Below are positions 47,143-59,272 of a stretch of 64,000 nucleotides of DNA, one piece after another; within the stretch, counting starts at the first letter, position 1, and every line of letters starts with the position of its first letter. The notes beneath the pieces were generated by a model. The model searched no databases and was not told where the DNA came from. It saw only the letters and a program-made list of their open reading frames with translations. The translations under genes and the position numbers were made by a program. The stretch is from Sorex araneus (lineage: Eukaryota; Chordata; Mammalia; Eulipotyphla; Soricidae), in the NCBI RefSeq assembly GCF_027595985.1, contig NC_073306.1, positions 154,365,217 to 154,429,216 of the forward strand. Direction: 5' to 3'.

Positions 47143-47316
47143 TTGAGCCCAGCAAGCTACTAAGAGTATCTTGCCCACACGGCAGAGCCTAGAAAGCTAC
47201 TGGTGGCAAATCTGATATGCCAAAAACAGTAACAACAAGTCTCACAATAGAGACCTTAGTGGTGCCTGCTCGAGCAAATTGATGAGCAGTGGGATGACAG
47301 TGATACAATGACAGTG
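47143..47316 (+). mobile_element. SINE type B, 5'-truncated
   Basis: Starts 'gagcccagcaagctac' without a head, then 'tgatatgccaaaaacagt', 'gtggtgcctgctcgagc' and a tail of 'gatacaatgacagt'. It lies inside the ORF1 region of the HAL1-like element. Confidence 0.9.
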
Positions 47317-47971
47317 TTTCCTAGCAGTTTCCTCCTCATCATGGAGCTCCTTAATCCTGTGTTCAGATTCTGTAATTCTTCTGTTGACTTTTTTGTATCA
47401 CCTCCCATGTTCTTCATTTCTATCATTTCTGATAGAGTTTTTCACTTCAATTCTCATACCTGTAATTTGCTGACTAACTGTTTTATATTGTTCCTTTGAA
47501 CTTGTTGATTAGTCTCAGCAAATAAAGTTACTGTTTGAAGACATTGGTATTTTTGTCTTTGGTGATATTGTTTTCACTCATTGAGCTTTGTGGGTTTCTA
47601 CATGTTTTCCCCCCATTGGTTTACTAGTATGCTTCCTTCTGGAAGATGTGCTGAGGTATTAAGCTAGAGTTTGCTCTTAGAGGTTACTCTCTGTCTTCTC
47701 TGCCCATCCTCACAGAATGACAGGAATATAACTGTGAGCAGCATGTAATTTATTGAGTAGATTTGTTCTGCGGCCACTTATGAGTCCACACCCCTCAGGA
47801 GCTGTGGTGTTTAGTGTTCTACCTCTGAGCTCTGACTCCCATTCAAGATATGCTTAGTGATATTAGCCCCTACCTGGGATGTTGTAGCAGGAAGCAGAAA
47901 GTCAGGAAAAAGTTGTGGTGTGTTTATTTTATAGTGGGAAAATATAACTTCAGTATTGCTAATGAATTCTC

Positions 47972-48300
47972 CATAGACTTCTTTTTTCTTTTTCTTTTTT
48001 TAACTAGAATCACCATGAAATTCCTTTACAAAGATGTTCATGGTTCATTACAGTCATACAATATTCTAACACCAGTCCCTCTACCAGTTTACATTTCCTC
48101 CTTCAGTGGACCCACCACCAATAACAGAAGGGGGAGAGAGGAGATGAAGTTAGGATATCTATGTACCTAGCTTTCTACTGCTAAGACAGATGGATAGACA
48201 CGTTATAATTCCTGTCAACTCTTGATCTTCATGACTTTCTCTTTTTGGGTTCTCTGACCAATCCACCTTTCTCTATTTATTTTTTCATCCCACCTCTTGA
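47972..48300 (-). mobile_element. L1 3'UTR
   Basis: Poly(T), then 'gaatcaccatgaaattcc', 'cattacagtcatacaat', 'ctaccagtttacatttcc'. Right border uncertain. Confidence 0.65.
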
Positions 48301-48574
48301 GATGAAAGAATTTTTACCCCTACCCTTTTCTGCACTGATCCAACTTCAATTCCCTATTCCAACTTCAATTTTGAAGATTACCCTTCATTAAACTCTCTCC
48401 AAAAATCTAGTTAAGAAATGTTTTTCCCTTCTCACAAAGTTATGAAAATGTTCACAAATTACACTTGAAAAAATATTTTTAGAAAACACTTCCCTAAGAT
48501 TTAAAAGGAGGTTAAAAAGCAAACAAACATGAAAATATTATATCAAACACTGAATCTTCATCATTAAAGCAATG
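48301..48574. other. No feature recognised
   Basis: Short spacer that may be the far end of the L1 3'UTR. Confidence 0.3.
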
Positions 48575-48813
48575 TAGCACTGTCATCCAGTTGTTCACCG
48601 ATTTGCTTGAGTGGGCACTAGTAACATCTCCATTGTGAGACTTGTTGTTCTGTTTTTGGCATCTCAAATACACCGCGGGGAACTTGCCAGGCTCTGTCAT
48701 GTGGGCAGGATACTCTTGATAGCTTGCCCGGCTCTCTGAGAGACGGAAGAATCAAACCTGGGTCAGCCGCGTGCAAGGCAAACGCCCTACCCACTGCGCT
48801 ATTGCTCTAGTCC
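48575..48813 (-). mobile_element. SINE type B, full length
   Basis: 'cactgtcatccagttgttc', 'aacatctccattgtgagac', 'cttgcccggctctctgag', 'ccgcgtgcaaggcaaacg', head end 'attgctctagtccc' at 48813. The flanks share an imperfect 'ttcat..attaaagc' motif that may be the target-site duplication. Confidence 0.93.
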
Positions 48814-50616
48814 CTTCATTAAAAGCTACAGGAAAATTGAGATTCTTGATTTATGACATTTTCTATCTGGTCCCAATTGACACATTCCATTTTTTTTCAG
48901 CACCAAACTAGTTTCATTTGATGATATATTTCACTGCATTTGCAAGGATCTAGGTATGGTGAAATGAACTACAAATATAAATACCAAGATTTAGAACAAC
49001 TGAAAGGTTAGGTTTACAAAGGTTCTTTCCTACTGTAGCCAACTCTATAGTAAACTCAGTAAATAAACATGGAGGTGTAGATTACAACCTAAATATTCAA
49101 ATGCATAAAATGTGCAGTGCACTTTCAGTTTGTTTTCTTTTTCCCTCATCTGTTTTCCCTGGGTACTTCCAGGTTGTTATGGATACAAATTGAAGCGTCC
49201 AAATGAGAGTACCTCATGAATTTGTAGAATTGCTCATTTGAAAAACAAATAAGAGCATTTAAGTTAGAAATGGGTAAAAAGTTTTGCTTGTTTATTTGTT
49301 TTGCAGTACCAGAGACTAAACCCAGATTTCATACATACTTAGCATTCTCAAAGCCATGTTTCTGACCCAAAGTGTTTCAAAAATTTGAAGAAAAAAATCT
49401 TAACTTAAGGAAATGACAACTATGATTTTTGTTCTCAGGCAAATATGCATCTTAGCTCAAAAAGTTATTACATTTTAACAGCATCTTAAACCTAATAGAT
49501 TGTTCTTTTGAAGTGATATAGAGAAAAATTACATTGATAGCTTAGTAGAACGAGTTTTCAATTTCATGCCTGAGATGTTGATTACAATATAATTAAGCAA
49601 AATAAATTTATTTATTGTTATAGAAACTCTTATTTCTATTACCAACCACTATATATTTATGCTCTTATTTTCACAATATAAGATTTAAAACTATACTCTG
49701 TTCAATATATCTCAAATTGAGGTCGATAACATTCTAAGATTACATGAAAGTTACATAACAAGCAATTTACATTTATTTCCCAATCAACTGCTATTTTTGC
49801 TAGAAATGATATATTTGTTTGCTGAATACCACTAAATTCTCATAAAATATGCAATTCTATAATGTTAAGTGCATCATAATCATTTACCAACTTTTAAAAT
49901 AGTACTTATTCAGAAAACATATATTAGTTACTACCAAATACCAAATCATATTAAAAAGAAAACATAAAATCTAAATTTCAAAAGGTTCACAGTTGAATGA
50001 AGGAGCAGATTTATTACTAGAATAAATATAAAACACTTTTACCTAAATATGTCTATATAACATTCAACTATCTTTATCTACCTTTATATCTATATCCCTA
50101 AACTAAGGACAATTGGATAATCCCTAAAATCTATGAAATTTCACATGATAGCTATTTATTTCTCCTTCATTGCATATTTAGGCAGACAGTTTGTACTAGA
50201 TTTTAGAAACAACCCAGGATTGAGTTTACAAAGGTCACCACACACTGAATCTTGAGTTCTTAACTTGGCATGAGATACTACTCTCCCCTTCATGTTTTAT
50301 TGGTTCAAACAAACCATGTTACCATACCTGCCTTCAGAGAATGTGGAGAAGTGTGATGTGTTTAGATTAGAAGAACTGAAATACTTGTTAATCACTCAAA
50401 TGTTTAAAACAGTATTAAACTTAAGTTTGTAATTAATAGAATATTCCCCAAACAAGGCTTTACTTGAAATACTTTTTAAATTAAAACCAAAAAATAAGCA
50501 TTTTTCCAGCAAGATTGACTATTTTAATTAACAGTTGAACCTTATATGCTGAGTTCTACGAACTTATATTCCTAAGAATTCATATTAATCAAGGTGTATT
50601 GTGATAATAAGCAGCC
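48814..50616. other. Quiet AT-rich stretch
   Basis: Nothing secure. 49285-49370 has faint antisense SINE A wording ('accagagactaaacccag'). Confidence 0.4.
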
Positions 50617-50645
50617 TATATATATACATATATATATATGTATAC
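50617..50645. repeat. (TA)n-rich microsatellite
   Basis: Short alternating TA run with CA and GT steps. Confidence 0.8.
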
Positions 50646-50667
50646 AGAAAAACATAATTGTGTAATC

Positions 50668-50922
50668 ACTTGTCACTTGTCATCCCGTTGATCTTCAATT
50701 TGCTTGAGTGGGCACCAATAACGTATCCATTCGTCCCTGTCGTGTGCTAGTGTAGCCCAATAGTATCTGCTCGCTCCAGGAACATGAAGAGCCTCAAACC
50801 GTTTGTTCAGGGTTTTGACGAAGAAGTCTCACCATCTCGTAGGTGGGCGGCCACGTGGTCTTTTGATGTCCCTTGGAATCCAGTTGGTAACAGCTCTAGT
50901 CCAGCGGTTGTCTCTAAATCTC
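50668..50922 (-). mobile_element. SINE type B variant with a different internal module
   Basis: The tail side is typical ('gtcatcccgttgatcttc', 'gagtgggcaccaataacg', 'tatccattcgtccctgtc'). It then leaves the type B consensus for another module ('gtgtgctagtgtagccc', 'gtcttttgatgtcccttgg', 'ctctagtccagcggttg'). No tRNA head is seen. The tail is shared with B but the body is not. Confidence 0.65.
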
Positions 50923-50992
50923 ATGTAATATGTAATACTGAAATATATTTTAAAAGTATAATTTATCTCACAGTATTTAAAGAGTATGTTGG

Positions 50993-51141
50993 GGCGGGAC
51001 AGGTAAAGAGAAAGCTTTGCATGTGCCTTACCTGCAGTACTGTATATGGTTTCCTGAGCACTGTGACAAGTGACCCTGGAGCACAGAGTTGGGGTGACTC
51101 CGGAGCACCATTACTGTGGTTCTTCCCAGAGGTAAAAAAAT
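50993..51141 (+). mobile_element. SINE type A, diverged
   Basis: 'gcgggacaggtaaagag', 'ttgcatgtgccttacc', 'gtatatggtttcctgagc', ending in A-rich sequence. Confidence 0.65.
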
Positions 51142-52609
51142 AGTACTAAAATTTAATTTTATGCTTGTTGCTTACTACCACATCAATCACAATACAACAT
51201 TTCTTTCCCATGTCTCATCTAAATAATTACATGGGAGGTTTGTATTCTATTTCTCAGAGTCAGCTTTTTCTATTATAATTTATACTTTTCAAAGGGATCC
51301 AAATGCTATGATTTTGGGTCATCTATTAAGTGGTCTTTATGAGGTTTTTGATGTTCCAAATAGAAATGAATTCTATATTTAAAACATAAAAAGGCTAAAA
51401 ATAAGCATAGAAATACAATGTTTTTCTTAGATAATAGAAAAAAATGTTTTACTGTTCTTAAATAGAATTTGAACTCGGGCAGGTTAGTGTCTTTTTTCAA
51501 ATTCAAAAGTGGATGTGTTAAAGTATACTCTGACCTGGGAAATTCAATTTAGTTGTCAATTCTAGAAATGCCATTAAAAGTTAAATGTCCAGTTTGAGAT
51601 AGTTCACTGGCAGAAGAAACTATAGCACATCTGATAGTTTTTTGTAGTGATTCCAAAATAAGTTTGAAATATATCAGAAATATTTCCAAAGACAAGAATC
51701 ATGAGAAACGGACTGTAGTATTATTTCTCTTTCTCTTTCAAAGATGAAAATTGGAGAGTGAGATTTTTAGTAAATTACTTATTGTTTTCTTTGAAAGCCA
51801 TATCTCAATCTTTCCCCCCAACTATTTAAAAGGTATAGCTGCACGGTCTTTCCAAAGGATTCTTACCAACCTTTTCAAAGGAATTTAGTTGAAGATTCTC
51901 ATTTTCAATAGCTTAGCTTCTTTTTCTTTATGAACCCCCATCTTCTCACGTTAGTGTCTATTCTAATACCTGATCTCATTTCCTCTAAAACCTGGTTCTT
52001 TTATCTCATAAGATATAATTTCCTGCCTGAATGTTCTGAGATTTATGTTTTGTTTTCAATTCTATCTTCTGGACACTATAGTTTGCAACAGTTTATTCAC
52101 TCTGTTCCAATTAGGTATTACTGGTTTTTCTTTCAAATTATTTGGTTAAAACAAATCAGAAATTCCAAGTTACTCGTAGACCGGCATATTTAGATTAAGT
52201 TCTTGGCAAGCTCACAAATAAGCTCTAGGTATTTATTATACAGATGAGGAAATTGATGTTTATAAAATAATTATGATTATTAAGTAGCTACTGCATTTTG
52301 TGTTCTTTTATGTTCTAGAAACTATTGTTATTTATTATATGAATTTGTTTACTTAGTCTGCAAACAATAATGAGTTATGTAACATTTTATATTTCTTTAT
52401 AGGATAAACTAAAACTCAAGGATTTTAAATAAGTGATCAGTATAGTGTATTACTCTGTAAAGTGGGTTCCCACAATAGTATTAAAATGATTCATAAGAAA
52501 ATTGCTATAGCTTCTGTGAACGTTGATTTATGACCCTAGCTCTTAGATCAGGTTTATTTGTCAGAAGGCACCATTTCTTGTGATATGTTGACAATTCCTG
52601 AGGTCAAGT
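51142..52609. other. No feature recognised
   Basis: AT-rich, unique-looking. Confidence 0.4.
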
Positions 52610-52950
52610 TCGTGCTTAGTTTTTTCAGGACAATAATAAAATATTGTAGACTTGGTGGCTTCTAAAAAGCAAACATGTATTTCTTACCATTTCAGAATTT
52701 GAAAGTCCCTGATCAGACACCAATGTCTCCGTGTTCTGGTTAAGACCCTCTTGCTAAGTCTGCAGTGGTTGTTCTCCCTCTTCTCATTCAATGAAAGGGG
52801 CAAACAATCTCTTCTTAGTCTTTGTTCTATGAGAATTGATACCTGTGGCCTGGGTTCCTCCTGAGGCCCCACCCCCTACTTGCATCATTTGTGGAGATTA
52901 TGATTTTAACCTGTGATTTTGGAGGGTAGACAAACCTTCAGACCATACAC
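52610..52950 (+). repeat. Ancient mammalian repeat, nearly whole
   Basis: Internal order matches the family seen at 10.4 and 58.6 kb: 'tagacttggtggcttcta', 'catttcagaatttgaaagtc', 'cctgaggccccaccccc', then a '..gattttggagggtagacaa' ending. Old and diverged, and I cannot give the database name. Confidence 0.55.
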
Positions 52951-53084
52951 AATTGGGTCGTATCCCCATTCAGATCCTTGAATAGTTGCTATCATCTCTT
53001 TTTTTTAATTTGCATTGAACACACTAAAATGTGTTGCAGTTAAATAAATTTATAGAACACATATTATAACTACTATCCCTTTAA

Positions 53085-53215
53085 AATATTCAATCATCTT
53101 CAATTTTTTCAGTTACAAAGTAGTTTATGATTGGGTTTCAGTCCTACAATGTTCCACCATCTCTCCCTTCACCAGTATACATTTTCCACCACCAGTGTTC
53201 CCAGTTTCCTATTAC
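53085..53215 (-). mobile_element. L1 3'UTR fragment
   Basis: 'ttttttcagttacaaagtag', 'gattgggtttcagtcctac', 'cttcaccagtatacat'. Short and truncated. Confidence 0.75.
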
Positions 53216-54667
53216 TGTTACTTTTATTAATCTACTTTATCATTACCTAGGAAATGACTGGAGAATGTTATTTAGAAATAAAAAGTTTCTTGATCATCTC
53301 ATGATAAACAGCCTATCAAATTGTTCAAACTTTAAGATAAATTATAGAGGTTTCATTTTATTCTCATGTAAAAAAGAACAATTTCTTCAATTTGTTGAAA
53401 TTCTATGACATAATAGACATTACTTACATCCATAACAATTTCTAGGTAATATTTCAGGATTTCTATTATATTTCAATATGTGGAATACATTTTCCTGTGT
53501 AATGATATTATCTTTGGCTATGTTATCTTGTTGCTTAATGTTATCTTACTAAACATTTTATTGGCTTAAACATCTGGGTACAGTTTACCTTGTCTGTTTG
53601 TACTCCCATGATCTGGCATAAAAAAATGACATGCGTAACTTTTGACTTAAAACATAATAATTAGTAAATAAATGCAAAGCTTTGAACCAATTCAGAAGCA
53701 AAGATAGTTGGACACAAATCACATAAGAGTACAATGAACCCATGGAGTCTGTAAATATTTGAAATTGTTTAACAGCAAAACTATGTAGACAGAGAATTGC
53801 CGTCTATGGAGAGCTGAAGAGGAGGTATTTTGCAAACACAAATACAAAATAAGTCCTTTCAAGAAAAAATAACTGGCTGCATGTAGGGATTATTATTCTT
53901 TCAAGGATTGGAGAAATTAGCTGTTAAAATCTGCCAAATGAGACCTGAATTCTGGTTTATGCTGATATAATTACTGTCATAGACTCAGATTCAGGACTTG
54001 ACAATGTTTTTATAATTAATTTAACACATTAGTTATTCATGAAACTCTTCTTCATTTTACTCTGGTGAATTTTAGCCAGCTCCCACGTGGTGGGCACACA
54101 CTGGGCTCCCTTTCTGATCTGTAATGTCTTCATAGCTTAAATTATTCATGCGCCTTAGCCATTCTCAAGTGTCTAATCAGATGCAAATGTCATGGTCGCC
54201 ATTAAATTTGTAATTTCTTCTGTTTGTATGTGCTTTCTCCTGATCTCAATAATCATATTGACAACATAAATAGGATATTGATTATGAATGTAGGTTCTGT
54301 GATTAAATTGAATCCAACCATGATTATCTCATCTTCTTAAGCTTCACTGTCTGTTTTTGCATGGGTTAATATTAGTCCCTGCCTCTACAGTTTTTTGCCT
54401 GTTATCTAAGTCAGTAAATGTTAGCTTAATAGTTGGCACAAAGTAAATTTTCAAAGTATCATGTGGTTTAATATACTAGGAGCACCACAATCTGAATAAA
54501 ATATTCCCTGAGAAATCTCCACTCTCAAGCACATGTCCACCTCTTCCTACAAATGATGCTATCCATACTGTTATTCGATATTTCCACACGTTTTTCGATT
54601 TAGTTCATATCTGTTCTCTACTTACACTGTTAACCAAAGTTCTCTTCTTTAAGATTCAATTCATGAA
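53216..54667. other. No repeat; possible conserved block near 54.1 kb
   Basis: No repeat wording. 54060-54260 has a mixed, non-degenerate look and an octamer ATGCAAAT at 54181-54188. This is only suggestive of regulatory DNA. Confidence 0.3.
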
Positions 54668-54975
54668 GCACAAATCATAGCACAGCAGTATAGGCACGTG
54701 CCTAGCAGGAGTCCAGCCCAGTTTTGGTCCCTGTCACCACCAGGTTCCCTGGAAGCTGCTGAGCACTGTTGACTGTGGTTCTGGAGGACCATGAGTACCT
54801 TAGATGCCCAGGTAATCAATGGTACTGCAGGACTGAGTGTTTTACCTCCTCCAGCCTTCACACTGAACAGCTAGTCTGTTTGGTAGGGTCCCTGGTTTAC
54901 CAAGCACCACTTAGAGGCCCCCTGAGCCCCCATGCCAAGATTAATATAGAGTGCCTCTTTTGGAAAGACCCCTGA
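54668..54975 (+). mobile_element. Old SINE type A-like region
   Basis: 'caaatcatagcacagcag' resembles the head, and 'gctgctgagcactgttgac' and 'ccccctgagccccc' resemble body parts. Longer than a normal type A, so it may be two pieces. Confidence 0.4.
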
Positions 54976-56798
54976 TATTCACTGATGATGCACTAGTGAT
55001 TACTTTCATGGTTCTTATGCTATTATTTTTATTATGATTATGAGTCTAAAAATAAGCAGAATGGATATTTGAGGTCATTTTTCTTCTCCATAATGCTAAT
55101 GATACAATCAGATTTAGTATATATTTAGTAAATGAATGAATACAATATAACCATGCACAAATTAACAGGAGTGATTTTTTTAACTTTTTACAAAACAGGA
55201 GACATAAAAAAGACAAAAGCATGTCTAAAACGCTGTGGTGTACCATAGAAACCCTTCCTTAAATTATTCCTTTATGTAATTTTAAGAGAGTTCATCAATT
55301 GCCCATCTCTATGTAATTTCAGTTTGTTGAATCTTGTCATTTTATTTAAATGGTTCTCTCCGGTCTGTCATTTTTGACATCTCAGGTAAATATTAAGGGT
55401 TTCTAGAGAATCTGTGAAAATTTCTGTTCCTGGCTATACACTCTAAATAATATATTCTCAGTCCACATTTGGAGAGCACAGTTGGGTGTCTTTGCAAAGC
55501 CTTGAATAATTTTGATACTAATTTAACTGTGATAGACTGGCTTCAGAATCTTGATTAGCTTCAATATTTTTAGTGCTCAATGATACACTTTTGTCAATGA
55601 TTTCAGGCTAACAAATTTCAGAGAGGAGCATCTGCTATTCTCTCCATCTTTACATACAAAATTTAATTCCTGAATAAAATTCTTCAGCCTGGTTGCCTTT
55701 CCATGTTATCTTTGATCTCGTTGATTGTCTGCAAATCTAAATGTATTTGCGCCATGTTACATTTTTATATTAGTTTTGTTAGGTTGGATATATACTATGT
55801 GTCTGGCATTGTATAGACTTTAGAGAAGCTATTTTATTAAATTTAGAGTTGAAGCTAAGAAGAGCTAACATTAACATCACAATGTGTAAGATAGATCTTA
55901 GCAGGTAGATATTTAGATCAACAGATATGAATAGTAGAAAAAATTAATTGCCTATCTATAAAAATTTTAATAAGCACCAGAAACTGGCTTTGAATTCTAC
56001 TTTGAAAGATCTCACATCCCTTAATCTTTTCACTTGAGCACATGGCCCTCTGTTATTGTGCAATTACAAGAGGAAGTTAGTTGATCAGTTAATGTATACA
56101 ATAAATTTTATCATAACTCAGACAATTACACACATACACATGAAACAACTTTAGTTCCACTCTTCAAACTTGGCAAATTCTTGTCATATAGTTAAAATAT
56201 GCCAGGCATAGCCTAGAAGACCAAAAGATAATTTTCTCCTGATGTTTGTTTGTTATAAAAGAACAGGGAAAGCACAAAGTATCCCGTCTTCCTCTTATTA
56301 ACAAAATGAACGTTGGACTGACCTGCTTAAAACAAAATCTTTGATGTAATTTATGACTCTTAACAAAGTTCTGCCCAAAGCACTGTTATAAAGTTGAATA
56401 CAAGCATTATTACCAAGTTAACAAAAATAAAATTTCTACAGTCATTTAGAGTTCATGATGGAACATAAGTACATGATGAGTGCAAAATGGAACAACAAAA
56501 ATATCAATCGCACATATGTTGGGCAAGTAATAATTTTATCATATTTTGTGCATTCACTAGAAGGGAAATTTTGTTAGCAAGCTGCATGTTTAACTTCCTT
56601 GTTATTTCACAGCATCCTGTACATTTCTAACATATAGCTTATTATATTTATAAATTAAACAGGCATGCATTCATGCCATTAGTATTTGTTTATAATCAAT
56701 ACATATTTTTCCAGAAGAAAAAGTAAGTTGTAATGAACCCCAGGTCCTAAGCATAAAGTGTTCAGTAAGTAACTTTTACAATAAAACAGCAAAGAGAT
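54976..56798. other. No feature recognised
   Basis: AT-rich, unique-looking. Confidence 0.4.
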
Positions 56799-56945
56799 AG
56801 GGCTGCAGAGATAGTACAGTGGGTAAGGCTCATGCCTTGCATGCGGCCTCTCTGAGCTCAGACCCTGGCATTATTCCATATGGTCCCCTGACCACTGCCA
56901 GAGTAATCTCTGAGTATCGCCAGTTGTGGCCCCCAAACTAACTAC
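56799..56945 (+). mobile_element. SINE type A
   Basis: 'gggctgcagagatagtacag', 'gccttgcatgcggcc', 'catatggtcccctgacc', 'agtatcgccagttgtgg'. The poly(A) is poor. Confidence 0.9.
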
Positions 56946-57039
56946 AAGACACCCACAGTAAAAGGGTGTATTTAGAAACCTCATTCATAATTGAGCTAAC
57001 AGATGACTAAAGTGAAATATACTAATTAAGAATATAATT

Positions 57040-57180
57040 TTAGTGGTGGAGAGATATTACAGGGGTTATGGAAGTTTTCTCATAATGCAGCCAACCCAAT
57101 TCAATCCCCACTATAGTGTATGGTACCCAGAGACTGCCGGGAGTGGTCCCACCCCACCTCAAATGAACAAATAAAACATC
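57040..57180 (+). mobile_element. SINE type A, old
   Basis: 'gtggtggagagatattacag', 'acccaattcaatcccc', 'gactgccgggagtggtcc', A-rich end. Confidence 0.8.
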
Positions 57181-58561
57181 AAAAGAGAAAACCACAATAA
57201 AACATATGTTCCAAGACCAGCGTTACTATGTTTTAGGTATATGCCCATGGACAACTATTTAATCTCAAAATACCCAGTCTTTAACTTAAATTAGTATTTC
57301 TGAGAAATTTTGTAGAAATTTCATGAAGAAAGAATAGTTTCTAGCACAACGCCTGTAGGAATTACATACATTTTGGATCTTATTATTTATTAAAGACCAG
57401 GCTTTTTGTCCTATACTCTGATTCCACCGATACGGTGGAATTAATGTAAAGGAAGGTTTACAAGGAATGATCAACACTTTGTCCCGTTTGTTCTGGGCTT
57501 TATTTCGAATGTTGAAAGTCATTTAACTTGGAAGTTTTTGTCTTCCTCCATTAAACAGGTGAAGATAAGTACCTGGAAATTAAAAAAACAAAAATGAGTG
57601 GGAACGAATTGTCACCAGAAGAATAGTGCAAATATAGAAGTTCAACAGGTCTACTTTTAAACTCCAGTGTAGATAGTCAGCTTCAGTGATTGTGAATTTT
57701 GGTCCCTTTATCTGTGAAATAGGATTGGTTTAAGCTCATCTTAAAGTTCATGTCATACAGAATTTTTGCAAAATTGTAATTGTCTGCCAGAGAGTGTGAC
57801 ATCTCCTCTTTGATTTTAATGGCCTCACTTACCAACAGCTGCCCTCCCAAACAGCTTGAAATTGCATGGACTACTTCCTGGAAATCTGTTCTTTTTGGTC
57901 CCCAAACAATGGGTGCTGGCTGGCAGTCACAGAATTTATCATAAATTCTCAGATAATGGGTCTTGAGCAAGGTTCATACTTGTAAGCCTTTGTGTAGTAG
58001 CCATACTGAGTTTATAATCATTATTATGCTTAATCATAATAAAGACCAAGTTGGAAAATAGACTCAAATCTGTAATGCACTCAACAAACGTAACAGATTG
58101 GGTTATATTAGCTGGGGAATGCTAGAAGCAATCTCCATTCATTTGAAATCCAGCAGGCCCTGCTAGGAAATATGGCTGGACATGTGGCACCTTTAAATTA
58201 AAGCAAGAACTACTCATCTGTCCCGACTACTGCGAGGTTCATTTGTAATTCACTCTGCTCAAGCTTTACTGCTAACAAATGTCTGAAAACACATCCGGTA
58301 CACTCAATACAGCTTATTTTTCAACCTCAGTGAACAGTTATATGATACAGTCATTCTTTAGAGGCCCACTGTGTATGGGGCTCAGCTTTATTTATTTTTA
58401 TTTTTGCTCAAAAAACTATGCTGCCATCCTTTTTTCATGGAAAAACTAATTTTGTAATGCTGTCTTTTGTTTATACCAAATATATTAGTGAGATACTCAT
58501 AACACAACCTGATTAATCTATTTCAAGTGCACTAACAATAGGCATTCCAGGTTAGAAATGG
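57181..58561. other. No gene recognised; one exon-like frame
   Basis: No repeats. A minus-strand open frame at 57683-57970 contains a donor-like CTGTTG|GTAAGTGAG (exon end at 57833). I do not recognise the peptide, and I see no good acceptor. Confidence 0.3.
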
Positions 58562-59220
58562 TGTATTGCTTTCCTGGGACTGTCATAACTCAGTTCTGAA
58601 ACTAGGTGACCCAAACTTCCATCAATCACTGTCACGATTCTGGAGGCTTCGCTATCTAGCTGGCGTTATTGTGTCAGGGAGTTGGTTTCTTCCCAGATAT
58701 CTTTCCTGGGCTCATTGCTGGTCACTGTTTCCTTGTTTTTGCACAGCCTCCCCTGTACACATCTTAGTCCTAATCAACTCATTTTAAGAGGCTACTAGTC
58801 ATATTGGGCTGGAAAGATAGCACAGTGGGTAGGGCGTTTGCCTTGCACACAGCCGACCTGGGTTTGATTCCTCTGCCCCTCTCGGAGAGCCCAGCAAGCT
58901 ACCAAGAGTATCTCCCAGGCACAGCAGAGCCTGGCCAACTGCCCCTGGCGTATTCAATATGCCAAAAACAGTAACGATAAGTTGCAAAATGGAGATGTTA
59001 CTGGTGCCCACTCGAGCAAATCCATGATCAATGGGATGACAGTGACAGTGACTAGTCATATTAGGTATTGTGAATCTAAATGATCTGATTTAATGTAATT
59101 ACCTTTTTAAAGTTGCAATCTCCAAATTGAGTCATATTCTGATGCCATAGAAATTCAGATTTTAACATTTGAAATTTGAAAACATAACTCAGCCCCAAAG
59201 ACATATTAATATTGCCACAA
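58562..59220 (+). repeat. Ancient mammalian repeat, split by a SINE
   Basis: Runs 'ttgctttcctgggactgtc', 'cacgattctggaggcttc', 'cttagtcctaatcaactc', is cut by the SINE at 58806, then continues 'gatctgatttaatgtaatta', 'tctccaaattgagtcat' and ends near 'acataactcagcccc'. The order is that of a widespread old eutherian repeat whose name I do not recall. Confidence 0.65.
58806..59050 (+). mobile_element. SINE type B, full length
   Basis: The best complete type B in the window. Head 'gggctggaaagatagcac', A-box region 'agtgggtagggcg', B-box 'tgggtttgattcc', the body 'ctctcggagagcccagc' and 'atatgccaaaaacagtaacg', and a 'gacagt' tail. A 12-bp target-site duplication, ACTAGTCATATT, lies at 58794-58805 and 59051-59062. 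Confidence 0.97.
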
Positions 59221-59272
59221 CAATGCAGACACTTCTAAGAAAATTTAAAGTATTTTTAAACAATTAATTTAT

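Larger units (their letters stand above)
45548..47830 (-). mobile_element. HAL1-like element (ORF1 region joined to 3'UTR)
   Basis: Reading the minus strand, the ORF1 region occupies about 47830-46650: plus-strand 'gtgtcttggagctttcc' and 'gatagatctgctatacatc' are antisense of L1 ORF1, and the latter part matches the sense ORF1 at 25.66-25.77 kb. It then passes into A/T-rich 3'UTR-like sequence (46600-45750) without any ORF2. The 3'UTR seems present twice ('caaatttattttata' at about 45910 and 46215). Half-LINE (HAL1) elements have this ORF1-only layout. SINEs at 45583, 46282 and 47143 interrupt it. All frames are broken. Confidence 0.55.
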
